Assembly: GCA_903851365.1 (NCBI GenBank) | Contig: CAINOB010000083.1 | Coordinates: 1 to 64,000 of the forward strand | DNA length: 64,000 bases | Direction of reading: 5' to 3' | Source: an uncultured Bacteroidota bacterium | GTDB taxonomy: Bacteria; Bacteroidota; Bacteroidia; Bacteroidales; UBA12481 | Notes under the pieces: generated by a model | What the model saw: the letters and a program-made list of their open reading frames with translations, nothing else | Told to the model about the DNA's origin: nothing | Database searches by the model: none | Part shown: one piece after another, positions 33,008 through 42,189 of the stretch | Layout: each line of letters starts with the position of its first letter | Position numbering within the stretch: the stretch's first letter is position 1 | Program-made: the position numbers and the translations under genes

Positions 33008-34197
33008 TATATCAATTTGGTTTGTCCGGTTTCAATGTCATCGAGCGTTTTCCATACCTGATAAAGTCCGCGAGGAACATGGAAACACCCTTTCCACTTA
33101 CCCCCTTTCAATGTCAGGATCGGTTGACCCTGCCGGTTCAGGTATCCAAACCATTCACCGAATTCAGGATCCGGAAAGTGCGACCAGGTATAGTCGTGCA
33201 CAATTTCAAACCAACGAAGGCATTCCTGGTTACCAGTGAGTTGATACCCTTTTATCATGGTTATCAGGGTTTCAATATGCACCCACCAGAGCTTTTGATC
33301 CCACTCCAATTGCTGTGGAGGGAAGCCTTTGATGTCCATGAAATAAAAAATCCCGCCGTATTGTTTATCCCATCCAAATTCCATGGTGCGAAGGGCTATA
33401 TCCACCGCTTTATTTGCAAGCGCTCTGTTTTTCAACCGTTTAGCAAGATCAAGAATAAACCACATGGCCTCAATTGAGTGGCCGGGATTAATAAGCCTTC
33501 CCTCAAAAGTGTCAGAAAAGTTTCCTTCCAACGTTACATTTTCAGCAATCAGCCCGGTTTGAGGATTATAAAATACTTCCATCACTTCATGAATGCACTC
33601 CCTGATAGTTTTATCAATCTCATCGGACGATAGGAGTTGCTCAATTTCCAGCGAAAGGTTACAGAGGATCATCGGTAGTGAAAACCCTTTTAATGGCCTG
33701 ATTCCGGGGACCGATTTATTGTATTTACCCTTTGGATTTCCCTTTCTGGAAAGAATATTTTCGAAGGTGCTTTTCGCGATCAGGGCATACCTGTCATCAC
33801 CAGTAGCCAGGCTCAGCTGACCAAAAGCCATGCTGGCAAAGCAATCCGAGAAAATATTATAGGGCTGAACGAGTGGCTTCCCTTCCCGGGTCAATGAAAA
33901 ATACCAGTTACCTTGTTCGTCGCGACCATATTTCTCTAAAAAATCGGCTCCATGCATTGCAATACCTAACCATTCCGGTCTTTTCTCAACCTTATTGTAA
34001 AGTGATGAAAACATCCACACCTCGCGCCCCTGCAACCAAATAAACTTATCGGTGTCATAAACCTTACCCTGTTGGTCAAGGCATGTGAAAAATCCTCCTG
34101 CTTCCCGATCAGGAGAATATTTTTCCCAGAAGGGTATTACGTTGTTTAGCAGCTCATTCCGATATAATTCCGATAGTTCCCTGAAATTTAAACTCAT
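33007..34197 (-). CDS. nanE: AGE-family N-acylglucosamine 2-epimerase
   Basis: 396 residues, the usual length. Family features include FIWLQGREVWMFSSLYN near 53-69, YFSLTREGKP, NPGHSIEAMWFILDLA (catalytic His region) and WWVHIETLITMIKGY. These (alpha/alpha)6-barrel enzymes interconvert N-acetylmannosamine and N-acetylglucosamine, which connects sialic-acid breakdown to amino-sugar metabolism. Bacteroides uses this AGE type rather than the NanE type of E. coli. One base separates it from the mutarotase gene. Confidence 0.88.
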   Translation of the reverse strand: MSLNFRELSELYRNELLNNVIPFWEKYSPDREAGGFFTCLDQQGKVYDTDKFIWLQGREVWMFSSLYNKVEKRPEWLGIAMHGADFLEKYGRDEQGNWYFSLTREGKPLVQPYNIFSDCFASMAFGQLSLATGDDRYALIAKSTFENILSRKGNPKGKYNKSVPGIRPLKGFSLPMILCNLSLEIEQLLSSDEIDKTIRECIHEVMEVFYNPQTGLIAENVTLEGNFSDTFEGRLINPGHSIEAMWFILDLAKRLKNRALANKAVDIALRTMEFGWDKQYGGIFYFMDIKGFPPQQLEWDQKLWWVHIETLITMIKGYQLTGNQECLRWFEIVHDYTWSHFPDPEFGEWFGYLNRQGQPILTLKGGKWKGCFHVPRGLYQVWKTLDDIETGQTKLI

Positions 34198-34198
34198 A

Positions 34199-35374
34199 TC
34201 AGTTCTGATCTTTTATTTCGATAATTGCTTTGGTAACGATGGGGGTACGGATTCCAGGGCGTATTTCCCCGGATGGGATGTACACGGAATCACCAAAAAC
34301 AGCCGCAATTGTGGTAACCTGGCCCGGTCCGGGCGTTTCAGCCACACGGATCACTTTGCCCGTAATGGTATTAATCAACAGCACATCGCGGGAGAACCCG
34401 GGATGATTCTCCAATCCTGAATTTTTTTCACGGATCAATGCCTGCTTTTCCTCTTCATTCGTGGTTTTGGCAATGGCATCCAGCAAACGTTCGGTCCGGT
34501 TGAATACAATCCCTGCATCACCTCCAAACAGGAAAATATTATTTTTCCCAACCGCCGCACCGGTACCAGCCGACCATCCCCGTGGTTCACCGGAAGGAGT
34601 AACCAATTCACCAACTTTAACCCACTTCATTTTTGATGGCGAGTACTTCCATATATCCGGATAGAATTTCGATGTAATCCCTGTTTTATTTCGGCCGCCA
34701 ATAACAAAAATACAGGTCTCAGCGCCATCGCTCTGACTTACCACGGCAGCATTCGACAGGGGTACCGGGAGGTTTGGCAGGATTATCCACTCTAATTCTT
34801 CACGATTCAGATCAGCCGAATAAAATTCATCAAGTGCACCATCCTTCCCCGCTCCTCCTGCCAGATAAACCACGCTGTCAATAAGTGCCGCCCCTCCGCT
34901 CGTAACTGGTTGGGGTAGCGATTTTAGATGCTTTATCCTGATATCTCCGGAAAGCAGTTCCAGACTGATCACCTGACTTACAGGACCTGATGCATCTTCC
35001 CCACCCAGGCAAATTAAACGGTTAGCAAATGAAACACAGGAAGAGTAAGCCACCGGGCGAGGCAACCGTGTTTTTGCCTGCGTCCACTGTCCCACACCCG
35101 GGGATGGAGTGAGAATAAATATTTCATCATGGTAATGCTTTTTACCTCCACGCCATGGAACGGAATCGCCAAAATTAGAACCGCCGGCAACGATCAACCT
35201 GTTGTGACTGAACCCTGCCAGGGCACCAGCCACACCGTATTGAACGGGTTCACCGGCAGCAGGAGGAATGGGAGCCACCTTATGCCAGGTAATTACTGGA
35301 TTGTTTTGTGCCAATAGAGAGTTGCTTAAGGTTACCAATAGTACCAGTATTCCGGTGAAGAGCCTTTTGCTCAT
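34199..35374 (-). CDS. nanM: Kelch-type N-acetylneuraminate mutarotase (cyclically permuted, NanM-like)
   Basis: 391 residues with signal peptide MSKRLFTGILVLLVTLSNSLLAQ. Kelch blades are seen, such as AGFSHNRLIVAGGSNF, SSCVSFANRLICLGGEDA and CIFVIGGRNKTG. The opening WHKVAPIPPAAGEPVQYGV is typical of the cyclically permuted mutarotase family, which speeds alpha/beta interconversion of N-acetylneuraminate in the periplasm. Start overlaps the lyase stop by four bases. Other kelch proteins exist, but the operon supports NanM. Confidence 0.85.
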   Translation of the reverse strand: MSKRLFTGILVLLVTLSNSLLAQNNPVITWHKVAPIPPAAGEPVQYGVAGALAGFSHNRLIVAGGSNFGDSVPWRGGKKHYHDEIFILTPSPGVGQWTQAKTRLPRPVAYSSCVSFANRLICLGGEDASGPVSQVISLELLSGDIRIKHLKSLPQPVTSGGAALIDSVVYLAGGAGKDGALDEFYSADLNREELEWIILPNLPVPLSNAAVVSQSDGAETCIFVIGGRNKTGITSKFYPDIWKYSPSKMKWVKVGELVTPSGEPRGWSAGTGAAVGKNNIFLFGGDAGIVFNRTERLLDAIAKTTNEEEKQALIREKNSGLENHPGFSRDVLLINTITGKVIRVAETPGPGQVTTIAAVFGDSVYIPSGEIRPGIRTPIVTKAIIEIKDQN

Positions 35375-36291
35375 GATTTCCTGCAGGCGTATTCAAAGAA
35401 ATTCAAGGAATTCAGGTCAATCAGAAGTTTGGTTTTCTCACCTTCGGAAATCTGGCGATGCGGTAACCTGACAACTCCGTTTGGAATTCCCAGTTCATGC
35501 ATGATCGCCTTGCACGCTGAGATGTAACCGTAAGGAACTATCAAACGGATGATCTGGATTGCAAGTTTCTGGAGCGAAACGGCTTTTTCACGATCTCCTG
35601 CATCGAAAGCATCAAACATCTGAAAAAACAAGGGCGCCATAAAGTTATATGTGCTGCCAATATATCCTTTGGCGCCAATGGCACGGTTGGCTAAAGCAAT
35701 TTCATCGATCCCGGCCAACAGGTCGTACTTGCCATTCTCAAGTTCACTGGCCATCATGAAATCCTCGAGATCGTTATGAGTAAATTTTACACCTGTCAGG
35801 TTGGGAATTTTATCTCCTGCCAGGGTAAGAAATTGGGTCATCGGGGTAGTTAAACCCGTTAAAACTGGAATATGATAATAATAAAATGGCTTGTCAGGAG
35901 CTGAGGCGGCAACAACAGAACACCAGTCAACCAGTAATTCCGGGGTGGCTGGTTTCTGGTAGAAAGGCCCGGTCAATGAGATACCATAAACCTGATCTAA
36001 ACTTGCAGCATGAGCAGCTAACGAAGAAGCATCATTGACAGAAAGATGTCCCGCAAATACGAATATTTTAAAATCTGTCCCTTTAGCTGCATCGTTCCAT
36101 GCTTCAGCCATTACTCTCCGCTCATCATTGGTTAACTGATAACCCTCGGAAGTAGTGCCATTAAGGAATATTCCACGAATATTATTATTCAGCAGAAACC
36201 TTAAATAATCAGGAATCACATCAGGATTAATCGCTCCATTGGCTTTAATCGGAGTATGCGGAGCAGTGATAAGGCCGGTAATCTTTTCCAT
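35371..36291 (-). CDS. nanL: N-acetylneuraminate lyase (DapA/NAL superfamily)
   Basis: 306 residues. GIFLNGTTSEGYQLTNDER carries the G-T-T-S/G-E-G motif that binds the pyruvate carboxylate; FYYYHIP holds the catalytic Tyr; GVKFTHND holds the Schiff-base Lys. These fit N-acetylneuraminate lyase, which splits sialic acid into pyruvate and N-acetylmannosamine, rather than DapA (usually GTTGE, YNVP). Cytosolic. It lies between a dipeptidase gene 10 bases upstream and the mutarotase. Confidence 0.88.
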   Translation of the reverse strand: MEKITGLITAPHTPIKANGAINPDVIPDYLRFLLNNNIRGIFLNGTTSEGYQLTNDERRVMAEAWNDAAKGTDFKIFVFAGHLSVNDASSLAAHAASLDQVYGISLTGPFYQKPATPELLVDWCSVVAASAPDKPFYYYHIPVLTGLTTPMTQFLTLAGDKIPNLTGVKFTHNDLEDFMMASELENGKYDLLAGIDEIALANRAIGAKGYIGSTYNFMAPLFFQMFDAFDAGDREKAVSLQKLAIQIIRLIVPYGYISACKAIMHELGIPNGVVRLPHRQISEGEKTKLLIDLNSLNFFEYACRKS

Positions 36292-36301
36292 TTTTATTGA
36301 T

Positions 36302-37015
36302 TTAAATATCTCTTTTAAGATCTTCGAAAGGCAGGTCCATCAATTTATATCCTGACCATCCGTTGTAATCGAAATGCCACCATTCGGATAAAATATGCTT
36401 AAAACCAAAATGCTCCATGATGCCAAAGAGGAACTTCCGGTTGGCCAGGACAGTGTCAGGCAGATTGGGATAATCAGGATGTGCCCTTGCAGTAAAATCG
36501 TCAAAAGTGCTCGGCATCGGGATTTCCTTTCCAGATTGTAATTCAATCAATGTTAAATCGATAGCGCAACCACGATTGTGCCGTGAACCTTTTTTGGGGT
36601 CGGCAACAAAACTGGTATCAGGATACACTTTATAAAATGTTAATGAGGCAGCGTATGGCCGGTAGGCATCATAAATCTTCAGAGCAAGATGATGTGTCGC
36701 CAGCGAATCCTGGACTTTCTTGAGGGCATCGGCGACGGGTTTCCTGGCAAAAGCTTTGGGTTCAGTATAGATGACTTTTCCGGTAAAGTTGTTCACAGTA
36801 GCATAACGGATATCAAGAGTAATCCCGGGAATGGCTTTTTCCAGATCTACCATCCTGTTGTTTGGATTTTGTGCAACGAGGGCAGAATAAACTTCTTTCG
36901 TCTGAACCAAATCCAGATTATAGGGATTTTCTCCCTTTTTCTGATTCACCGGTGAACAGCTTGCCGAGAGCAAAATCAGCCAAATCGGGCATAACAATAA
37001 TGTTGCAGATTTCAT
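36302..37015 (-). CDS. Lipoprotein D-alanyl-D-alanine dipeptidase (DdpX/VanX, M15D)
   Basis: 237 residues. The lipobox is LLSASC near residue 20, so the mature protein is probably lipid-anchored in the periplasm. The M15 zinc site is visible: SRHNRGCAIDLT (His and Asp ligands) and EWWHFDY (catalytic Glu and third ligand His). VanX/DdpX hydrolyse D-Ala-D-Ala; the exported form suits scavenging of peptidoglycan fragments rather than vancomycin resistance. It heads the sialic-acid operon, 10 bases before the lyase gene, which is unusual. Confidence 0.9.
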   Translation of the reverse strand: MKSATLLLCPIWLILLSASCSPVNQKKGENPYNLDLVQTKEVYSALVAQNPNNRMVDLEKAIPGITLDIRYATVNNFTGKVIYTEPKAFARKPVADALKKVQDSLATHHLALKIYDAYRPYAASLTFYKVYPDTSFVADPKKGSRHNRGCAIDLTLIELQSGKEIPMPSTFDDFTARAHPDYPNLPDTVLANRKFLFGIMEHFGFKHILSEWWHFDYNGWSGYKLMDLPFEDLKRDI

Positions 37016-37040
37016 ATCCTATAAAAATAGGTTATATTTG
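37010..37040 (+). promoter_or_regulatory. Bacteroidota-type promoter candidate for the membrane histidine kinase
   Basis: TATATTTG at 37033-37040 matches TAnnTTTG exactly, with TTTC at 37010-37013 nineteen bases upstream. The -33 element overlaps the first codons of the divergent dipeptidase gene. The ATG at 37082 is about 41 bases downstream. Confidence 0.45.
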
Positions 37041-37081
37041 GGTGAGCGGATGATTACTGATTAAATTTTAAAGGGCAAAGA

Positions 37082-38833
37082 ATGGGTTCTCTGGACATGC
37101 GGACGATTTTGGTATGCTTCATGGTAATCAATATCATGAGCACCTTTGTACTCTTATTATTGTGGAAGCAAACCCACAACCGCTATAAGGGTACTTTTTA
37201 TTGGGTAATAACCTTCCTTTTCCAAACTCTGACGATGTTTCTGATTGCACTGAGGGGTCACATTCCGGATTGGATTTCTATGGTTGTATCCAACTCTTTA
37301 GCTATGATTGGTATAGCATTGGGGTACATTGGACTTTTAAAATTTCTGGGTAAAGAAATCAGATGGAAATTTAACGTTGGATTGATATTGATTTTTGTTT
37401 TTATTCATTTCTGGTTCGCAGTTGTTCATGTTGATCTGAAGATGAGGACCTTAAACCTCTCGGCAATCGCCTTTATCATATTTTTCCAATGTGCCTGGTT
37501 AATGCTTCATGAAGTTCCAAAAAGCATGAGGAAACTAACCTTTTTTGTTGGCTCCATCTATGTCGCTTATTGCGCGATTAACTTCATAAGGATTGCTAAC
37601 TGCCTCTTCGGCAAGCCAATGTCAAATGACTATCTTCATTCAGGTGGCTTTGAGAACTTTGTGATGGTCACTTACCAGGTTTTATTCATACTCCTAACAT
37701 TCGGTCTGGTGCTTATGTTCAATAACTACCTAACTAACAATGTATTAAAACAAGAAGAGAAATTTTCCAAAGCATTCCACTCCTCTCCTTATGCCATCCT
37801 GATAACAAGGTTTTCCGATGGCAAAATTATCGATGTCAATAATGGATTTCTGAAGATTTTTGAATACTCTTTTGAGGAGCTACAGGGGAAAACCACCCTG
37901 GAATTAAATATATGGGGAACTGAGGCTGATCGTGATGCTACCTTGCACGAAATATATAAGAGCGGAAAGATTCTGGACAAAGAAGCTAATTTCTGGAACA
38001 AGTCGGGTCAGGCCTTAACCGGTCTGATTTCCGCAGATATCATTGATCTTGATAATGAAAGATGCATGATTGCGAGTATAAATGATATCACTGCAAGAAA
38101 ACGATCTGAACTGGCGCTGATGAAAAATGAAGAACAGCTGAGGACGCTCAATGCCTCAAAAGACAAGTTTTTCTCGATCATCGCACACGACCTTAAAAAT
38201 CCTTTTAGCAGTATAATCGGCTTCAGCAGCCTTCTTCAGGAGCGTATCAAGGAAAAGGATTATGATGGAATTGAACAATACAGTGAAATAATTTTGAGTT
38301 CAGCTGAACGGGCAATGAATCTTCTGATGAACCTGTTGGAATGGTCGCGATCGCAAACCGGAAGAATGGAGTTTGCCCCTCAATACATCGAAATGGTGAC
38401 ACTGATAAACGAGGTGATAGATATTTTCGATGATAGTGCTCAGCAAAAATCAATTACCATTACACGAAAACTACCAAAGACTGCCATTGCATTAGCCGAC
38501 AAGGCTATGGCAAGCACTATTTTGAGAAATCTGATTTCCAATGCGATAAAATTCAGTATGCCGAACGGTAAAATTGAAATTTCAGCCGAGCAAAAGAAAA
38601 ATGAATTATTATTGAGCTTCACCGATAACGGAATTGGCATCAGTAAAACAGATATCAATAAACTATTCAGGATTGAAGAGAGCTTTTCAACCATAGGAAC
38701 CCGGAATGAGAAAGGAACGGGCCTGGGACTGATTTTGTGCAAGGAATTTGCTGAGAAGCATGGAGGAAAAATCTGGGTCGAGAGCGAACTGGGAAAAGGG
38801 AGTACCTTTTATTTCTCGCTTCCAATAGCGTAA
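37082..38833 (+). CDS. Membrane PAS sensor histidine kinase
   Basis: 583 residues. Six or seven helices occupy residues 8-215 (ILVCFMVINIMSTFVLLLLW, FFQCAWLMLHEV and others), forming a membrane sensor domain. A PAS domain follows (about 225-345, with FHSSPYAILITRF). HisKA has FFSIIAHDLKNPFSSIIGFSSLL, and HATPase has NLISNAIKFS, DNGIGISKTD and GTGLGLILCKEFAEKHGG. No partner regulator is adjacent. It is followed by an oxidoreductase gene 36 bases away, which may or may not share its transcript. Confidence 0.9.
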   Translation: MGSLDMRTILVCFMVINIMSTFVLLLLWKQTHNRYKGTFYWVITFLFQTLTMFLIALRGHIPDWISMVVSNSLAMIGIALGYIGLLKFLGKEIRWKFNVGLILIFVFIHFWFAVVHVDLKMRTLNLSAIAFIIFFQCAWLMLHEVPKSMRKLTFFVGSIYVAYCAINFIRIANCLFGKPMSNDYLHSGGFENFVMVTYQVLFILLTFGLVLMFNNYLTNNVLKQEEKFSKAFHSSPYAILITRFSDGKIIDVNNGFLKIFEYSFEELQGKTTLELNIWGTEADRDATLHEIYKSGKILDKEANFWNKSGQALTGLISADIIDLDNERCMIASINDITARKRSELALMKNEEQLRTLNASKDKFFSIIAHDLKNPFSSIIGFSSLLQERIKEKDYDGIEQYSEIILSSAERAMNLLMNLLEWSRSQTGRMEFAPQYIEMVTLINEVIDIFDDSAQQKSITITRKLPKTAIALADKAMASTILRNLISNAIKFSMPNGKIEISAEQKKNELLLSFTDNGIGISKTDINKLFRIEESFSTIGTRNEKGTGLGLILCKEFAEKHGGKIWVESELGKGSTFYFSLPIA

Positions 38834-38869
38834 CCATTTTCAAATCTGGGAGAAGAGGAAATTCGCTCA

Positions 38870-39871
38870 ATGACAAAACAGAAATACAACTGGGCTATAC
38901 TGGGCTGCGGGAAAATCGCAGGTAAATTCAGCTCCGACCTGAAGCTTCTCGGCAATGCAAATTTGTATGCAACAGCTTCGCGGAGCCTGGATAAATCGAC
39001 TGCGTTCGCCGAAAAATACGGATTCGAAAAGGCCTATGGCAGCTATCAGGAGATGGTGGTCGATCCGAAAGTTGATTGTGTATATGTTGCCTCCCCGCAT
39101 TCACACCATCACGATCATGCCATCCTTTGTCTGGAGCATGGCAAAGCCGTTCTGGTAGAAAAAGCTTTTGCCCTGACCGCATCACAAGCTAAAAAGATGA
39201 TCGATGCCGCCCGAAAAAACAACGCCTTTCTAATGGAAGCTTTCTGGACGCGTTTTCAGGCTTCTTTTGAAAAAGTGATGCAGGTTCTTGAATCCGGCGA
39301 ATTGGGAAAGGCCCGTATGATGCGCTCGGAATTTTGTTTTTTTGCTCCATATGATCCTGGTCATCGGTTATTTAATCTTGAGCTTGGCGGTGGTTCACTG
39401 CTCGATATCGGTATTTATCCTGTCTTCTGGGCAGAGCAGGTATTTGGAATCCCCTCGGAAATAACAACAACGGTTGATCTTGCTCCTACAGGAGCCGACC
39501 GGAGCATTGCCATGACCTTCAAATACCCTGAGGGTGAAATTGCCCAGCTCACCTCCAGCCTGGCGGTCTGCAGCGATACCCAGACAGAGATCTGGTGTGA
39601 AAAGGGTTTTATTCGTGTTCTGCGGATCGATCCGTCAACAGTAAAGGTGACGATATCAAAAAAAGACTCAACCGCAGAAGATATTATCTTTCACCTCGAT
39701 AAAGGCTTTGGCCTCCTTCTGGAAGCAAAACATGTTATGGAATGTCTGGATGCCGGGTTACTCGAAAGCCCACTACTGCCTCTTGAATGCACTTTCCGGC
39801 AAATGCAATTGCTCGATAGGATCAGGGAAATTGCCGGAATCAGATACCCAATAAAAACACAATTCAGCTAA
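38870..39871 (+). CDS. Gfo/Idh/MocA family oxidoreductase
   Basis: 333 residues. The Rossmann motif WAILGCGKIAGKFSSDL at the N-terminus binds NAD(P); DCVYVASPHSHHHDHAILCLEHGKAVLVEKAFAL contains the family EKP-like motif (here EKA), which carries the conserved Lys. GGSLLDIGIYPVFWA is the usual D-x-G-x-Y core. Likely a sugar or polyol dehydrogenase, cytosolic. The EKP-to-EKA change keeps the Lys. Substrate is unknown. Eleven bases precede the T9SS cargo gene. Confidence 0.9.
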   Translation: MTKQKYNWAILGCGKIAGKFSSDLKLLGNANLYATASRSLDKSTAFAEKYGFEKAYGSYQEMVVDPKVDCVYVASPHSHHHDHAILCLEHGKAVLVEKAFALTASQAKKMIDAARKNNAFLMEAFWTRFQASFEKVMQVLESGELGKARMMRSEFCFFAPYDPGHRLFNLELGGGSLLDIGIYPVFWAEQVFGIPSEITTTVDLAPTGADRSIAMTFKYPEGEIAQLTSSLAVCSDTQTEIWCEKGFIRVLRIDPSTVKVTISKKDSTAEDIIFHLDKGFGLLLEAKHVMECLDAGLLESPLLPLECTFRQMQLLDRIREIAGIRYPIKTQFS

Positions 39872-39881
39872 TAAAAACCTT

Positions 39882-40655
39882 ATGAGAATTAACTTCACAT
39901 GGTTACTGATATTCTCGGTTTTATTGTTGCCCTTGAGAACAGGTGCACAAACAGCCGGGACAATGACCCTGACCTTTACTACCAACTCAACAGGTGGATT
40001 TTCACCCAAGCACCTGGTGGCTGTTTGGGTAGAAAACAGTTCGAATGCATTTGTGAAAACAAAATTAAAAAGGGCATCAAATGGCAACCTCGACCATCTT
40101 AGCCTCTGGACCACAAATTCAGGCAGCAATGTGGTGGATGCCGTTACCGGGGCAACCATCACAGCCCATGGCCCACTAACAGTCACATGGAATGGAACAG
40201 CAGTGAGCGGAGCCCTGGTGCCTGACGGAAATTATACGGTGTGGGTGGAAATGGCCTGGGCTCAGGATTATACCACAGGAAAAACACATCAGACCTATAC
40301 CTTTTTAAAGGGACCCGATTCCGTTCATCTTACCCCCTCAGGCAACTCAAATCTTAGTGGGATTACCCTCGACTGGGTTCCCACGGCATCATCAACGGAT
40401 GAAACAGCTGTTGATCAGGATATAAAAGTTTACCCTAATCCTACCACAGGCCTGATTTATCTGGCACTGAATGCAAAGTCCGAAAACACCACCGTTAGAG
40501 TAATGAATTTAACCGGTGCCCTGGTCTACCGGGAATTTTTTCCAGATCCCGGACCTGCCCTCAGGACCATCAACCTGAGCAAGTTTACTCCCGGTATTTA
40601 TTTCATCAGAGTGGAAAATTCTGAATCTCATAATTTTAAGATCGTTTTGAATTAA
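39882..40655 (+). CDS. Secreted DUF2271-like protein with T9SS type A sorting domain
   Basis: 257 residues. Signal peptide up to RTGAQ; then a beta-rich domain (about 25-165) resembling DUF2271/FlgD-like Ig folds (LSLWTTNSGS, VPDGNYTVWVEMAWAQDY). The last 75 residues are a Por-type sorting domain: IKVYPNPTTGLIYLAL, then VRVMNLTGALVYREFF and TPGIYFIRVENSESHNFKIVLN. It should be exported by the type IX system and released or attached to the surface. This is one of the best taxonomic markers for Bacteroidota here. Function unknown. Confidence 0.88.
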   Translation: MRINFTWLLIFSVLLLPLRTGAQTAGTMTLTFTTNSTGGFSPKHLVAVWVENSSNAFVKTKLKRASNGNLDHLSLWTTNSGSNVVDAVTGATITAHGPLTVTWNGTAVSGALVPDGNYTVWVEMAWAQDYTTGKTHQTYTFLKGPDSVHLTPSGNSNLSGITLDWVPTASSTDETAVDQDIKVYPNPTTGLIYLALNAKSENTTVRVMNLTGALVYREFFPDPGPALRTINLSKFTPGIYFIRVENSESHNFKIVLN

Positions 40656-40666
40656 ACGCGTTTAAC

Positions 40667-42181
40667 ATGCGTATTCATTTTACACAGGTTGTTGGTATCG
40701 CAGCTTCTGGGTTATTAATTCAGACCAGCTGCACGCCAAAAGAAAAGATTGTTAAAACTCAGGCCCCGAAAAGGCCCAATATCGTGGTTATCCTTGCCGA
40801 CGACCTTGGATATGGTGATTTAGGATGCTATGGTGCCACAAAAATTAAGACACCGAATATTGATCGGATGGCAGCCGGGGGGTTGCGTTTTAACCATGGA
40901 TATTGCACCTCCGCTACCAGCACACCCAGCAGGTTTGCACTGCTTACAGGCCAGTATCCCTGGCGCAACGACCGGATCCGCGTTTTACCCGGCGATGCTC
41001 CATTGCTGATCGACCCGGCAAAAACCACAATGCCCGGAATGCTTCACAACGCTGGATATACCACCGGGATAGTGGGTAAATGGCACCTTGGATTGGGTTC
41101 AGGACAAGTCGACTGGAACAGGCAAATTGGCCCGGGTCCAAATCAGACGGGTTTTGACTATGCCTATATTATGGCAGCCACCAACGATCGGTGTCCGACA
41201 GTGTTTATCGAAAATGGGACCGTGGTTGGCCTTGATCCTGCAGATCCTATCCAAGTAAGCTATAAGCAAAACTTTCCAGGGGAGCCCACTGGGAAAGAGT
41301 TTCCCGAAAGGCTGAAAATGGGTCTTTCACAAGGACATGCCGGAACAATTGTCAATGGGATATCAAGGATCGGCTTTATGAAAGGTGGCACGAAAGCCAG
41401 ATGGACCGACGAATTCATGGTTGACACATTTCTGCTGAAGGCTGAGAAATTCATCGAAAATAACCGGTCAAAACCCTTCTTCCTCTATTATGCCCTGCAT
41501 GAGCCCCACTGCCCAAGAGTTCCATCGCCACGCTTTGTCGGATCTTCAGGCCTTGGACCACGTGGGGATGTTATTGTTGAGGCCGACTGGGTGGTGGGTG
41601 AATTTCTTAAAAAACTCGGACAGCTTGGCCTGGATCAGAATACGCTGGTAATTTTTACGAGCGATAACGGTCCGGTGCTCGACGATGGATATGCCGACCA
41701 GGCGGCAGTGCTCAACGGAACCCATACTCCGTGGGGCCCGATGCGGGGTGGCAAATACAGCCTGCTCGAGGCCGGAACACATATTCCCTTCCTGGTTAGC
41801 TGGCCTGGGCATATAACACCCGGTGTCTCCGATGCGCTCGTTTGTCAGATTGACCTGGCAGCCTCATTTGCCGAATTAACCGGTCAGCCAAATCCCGGTG
41901 CCGACAGTCAAAGTATTTTGGGTGCGTTGCTTGGAAAATCTCAACTTGGCCGTTCCTCCCTGGTCCTGGATAATGGCAGCGGCAAAACGTTGGTTCGGGA
42001 AAATGAATGGGTAATGATACCCGCCTATCCGGGGGTTCCACTGATGAAAGACGTGAATATTGAGACTGGGTTTTCGCCTGAAATTCAATTGTATAATATA
42101 AAAACCGATCCCGGACAGCGAAATAATCAAGCCAGCAAGAACCATGAAATGATAGAGAAAATGAAACTCATTATCCATTAA
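40667..42181 (+). CDS. Serine-type sulfatase (family S1)
   Basis: 504 residues. RPNIVVILADDLGYGDLGCYG at 36-56 supplies two metal-binding Asp. The modification motif is STPSRFALLTG with Ser85, which a radical-SAM maturase (anSME) would convert to formylglycine. GKWHLG near residue 141 and FTSDNGP near 330 are further active-site elements. A hydrophobic leader with Cys22 (IQTSC) may be a lipoprotein signal, though the lipobox is weak. The C-terminal domain is complete. It removes sulfate from a glycan or small aryl/alkyl substrate in the periplasm. No anSME gene lies in this window. Confidence 0.92.
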   Translation: MRIHFTQVVGIAASGLLIQTSCTPKEKIVKTQAPKRPNIVVILADDLGYGDLGCYGATKIKTPNIDRMAAGGLRFNHGYCTSATSTPSRFALLTGQYPWRNDRIRVLPGDAPLLIDPAKTTMPGMLHNAGYTTGIVGKWHLGLGSGQVDWNRQIGPGPNQTGFDYAYIMAATNDRCPTVFIENGTVVGLDPADPIQVSYKQNFPGEPTGKEFPERLKMGLSQGHAGTIVNGISRIGFMKGGTKARWTDEFMVDTFLLKAEKFIENNRSKPFFLYYALHEPHCPRVPSPRFVGSSGLGPRGDVIVEADWVVGEFLKKLGQLGLDQNTLVIFTSDNGPVLDDGYADQAAVLNGTHTPWGPMRGGKYSLLEAGTHIPFLVSWPGHITPGVSDALVCQIDLAASFAELTGQPNPGADSQSILGALLGKSQLGRSSLVLDNGSGKTLVRENEWVMIPAYPGVPLMKDVNIETGFSPEIQLYNIKTDPGQRNNQASKNHEMIEKMKLIIH

Positions 42182-42189
42182 GATTTAAC

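Noticed and set aside
36302-37015. Vancomycin resistance (vanX)
   Set aside because: The protein is an exported lipoprotein in a catabolic operon and no vanH/vanA-type ligase is nearby; a scavenging dipeptidase is more likely.
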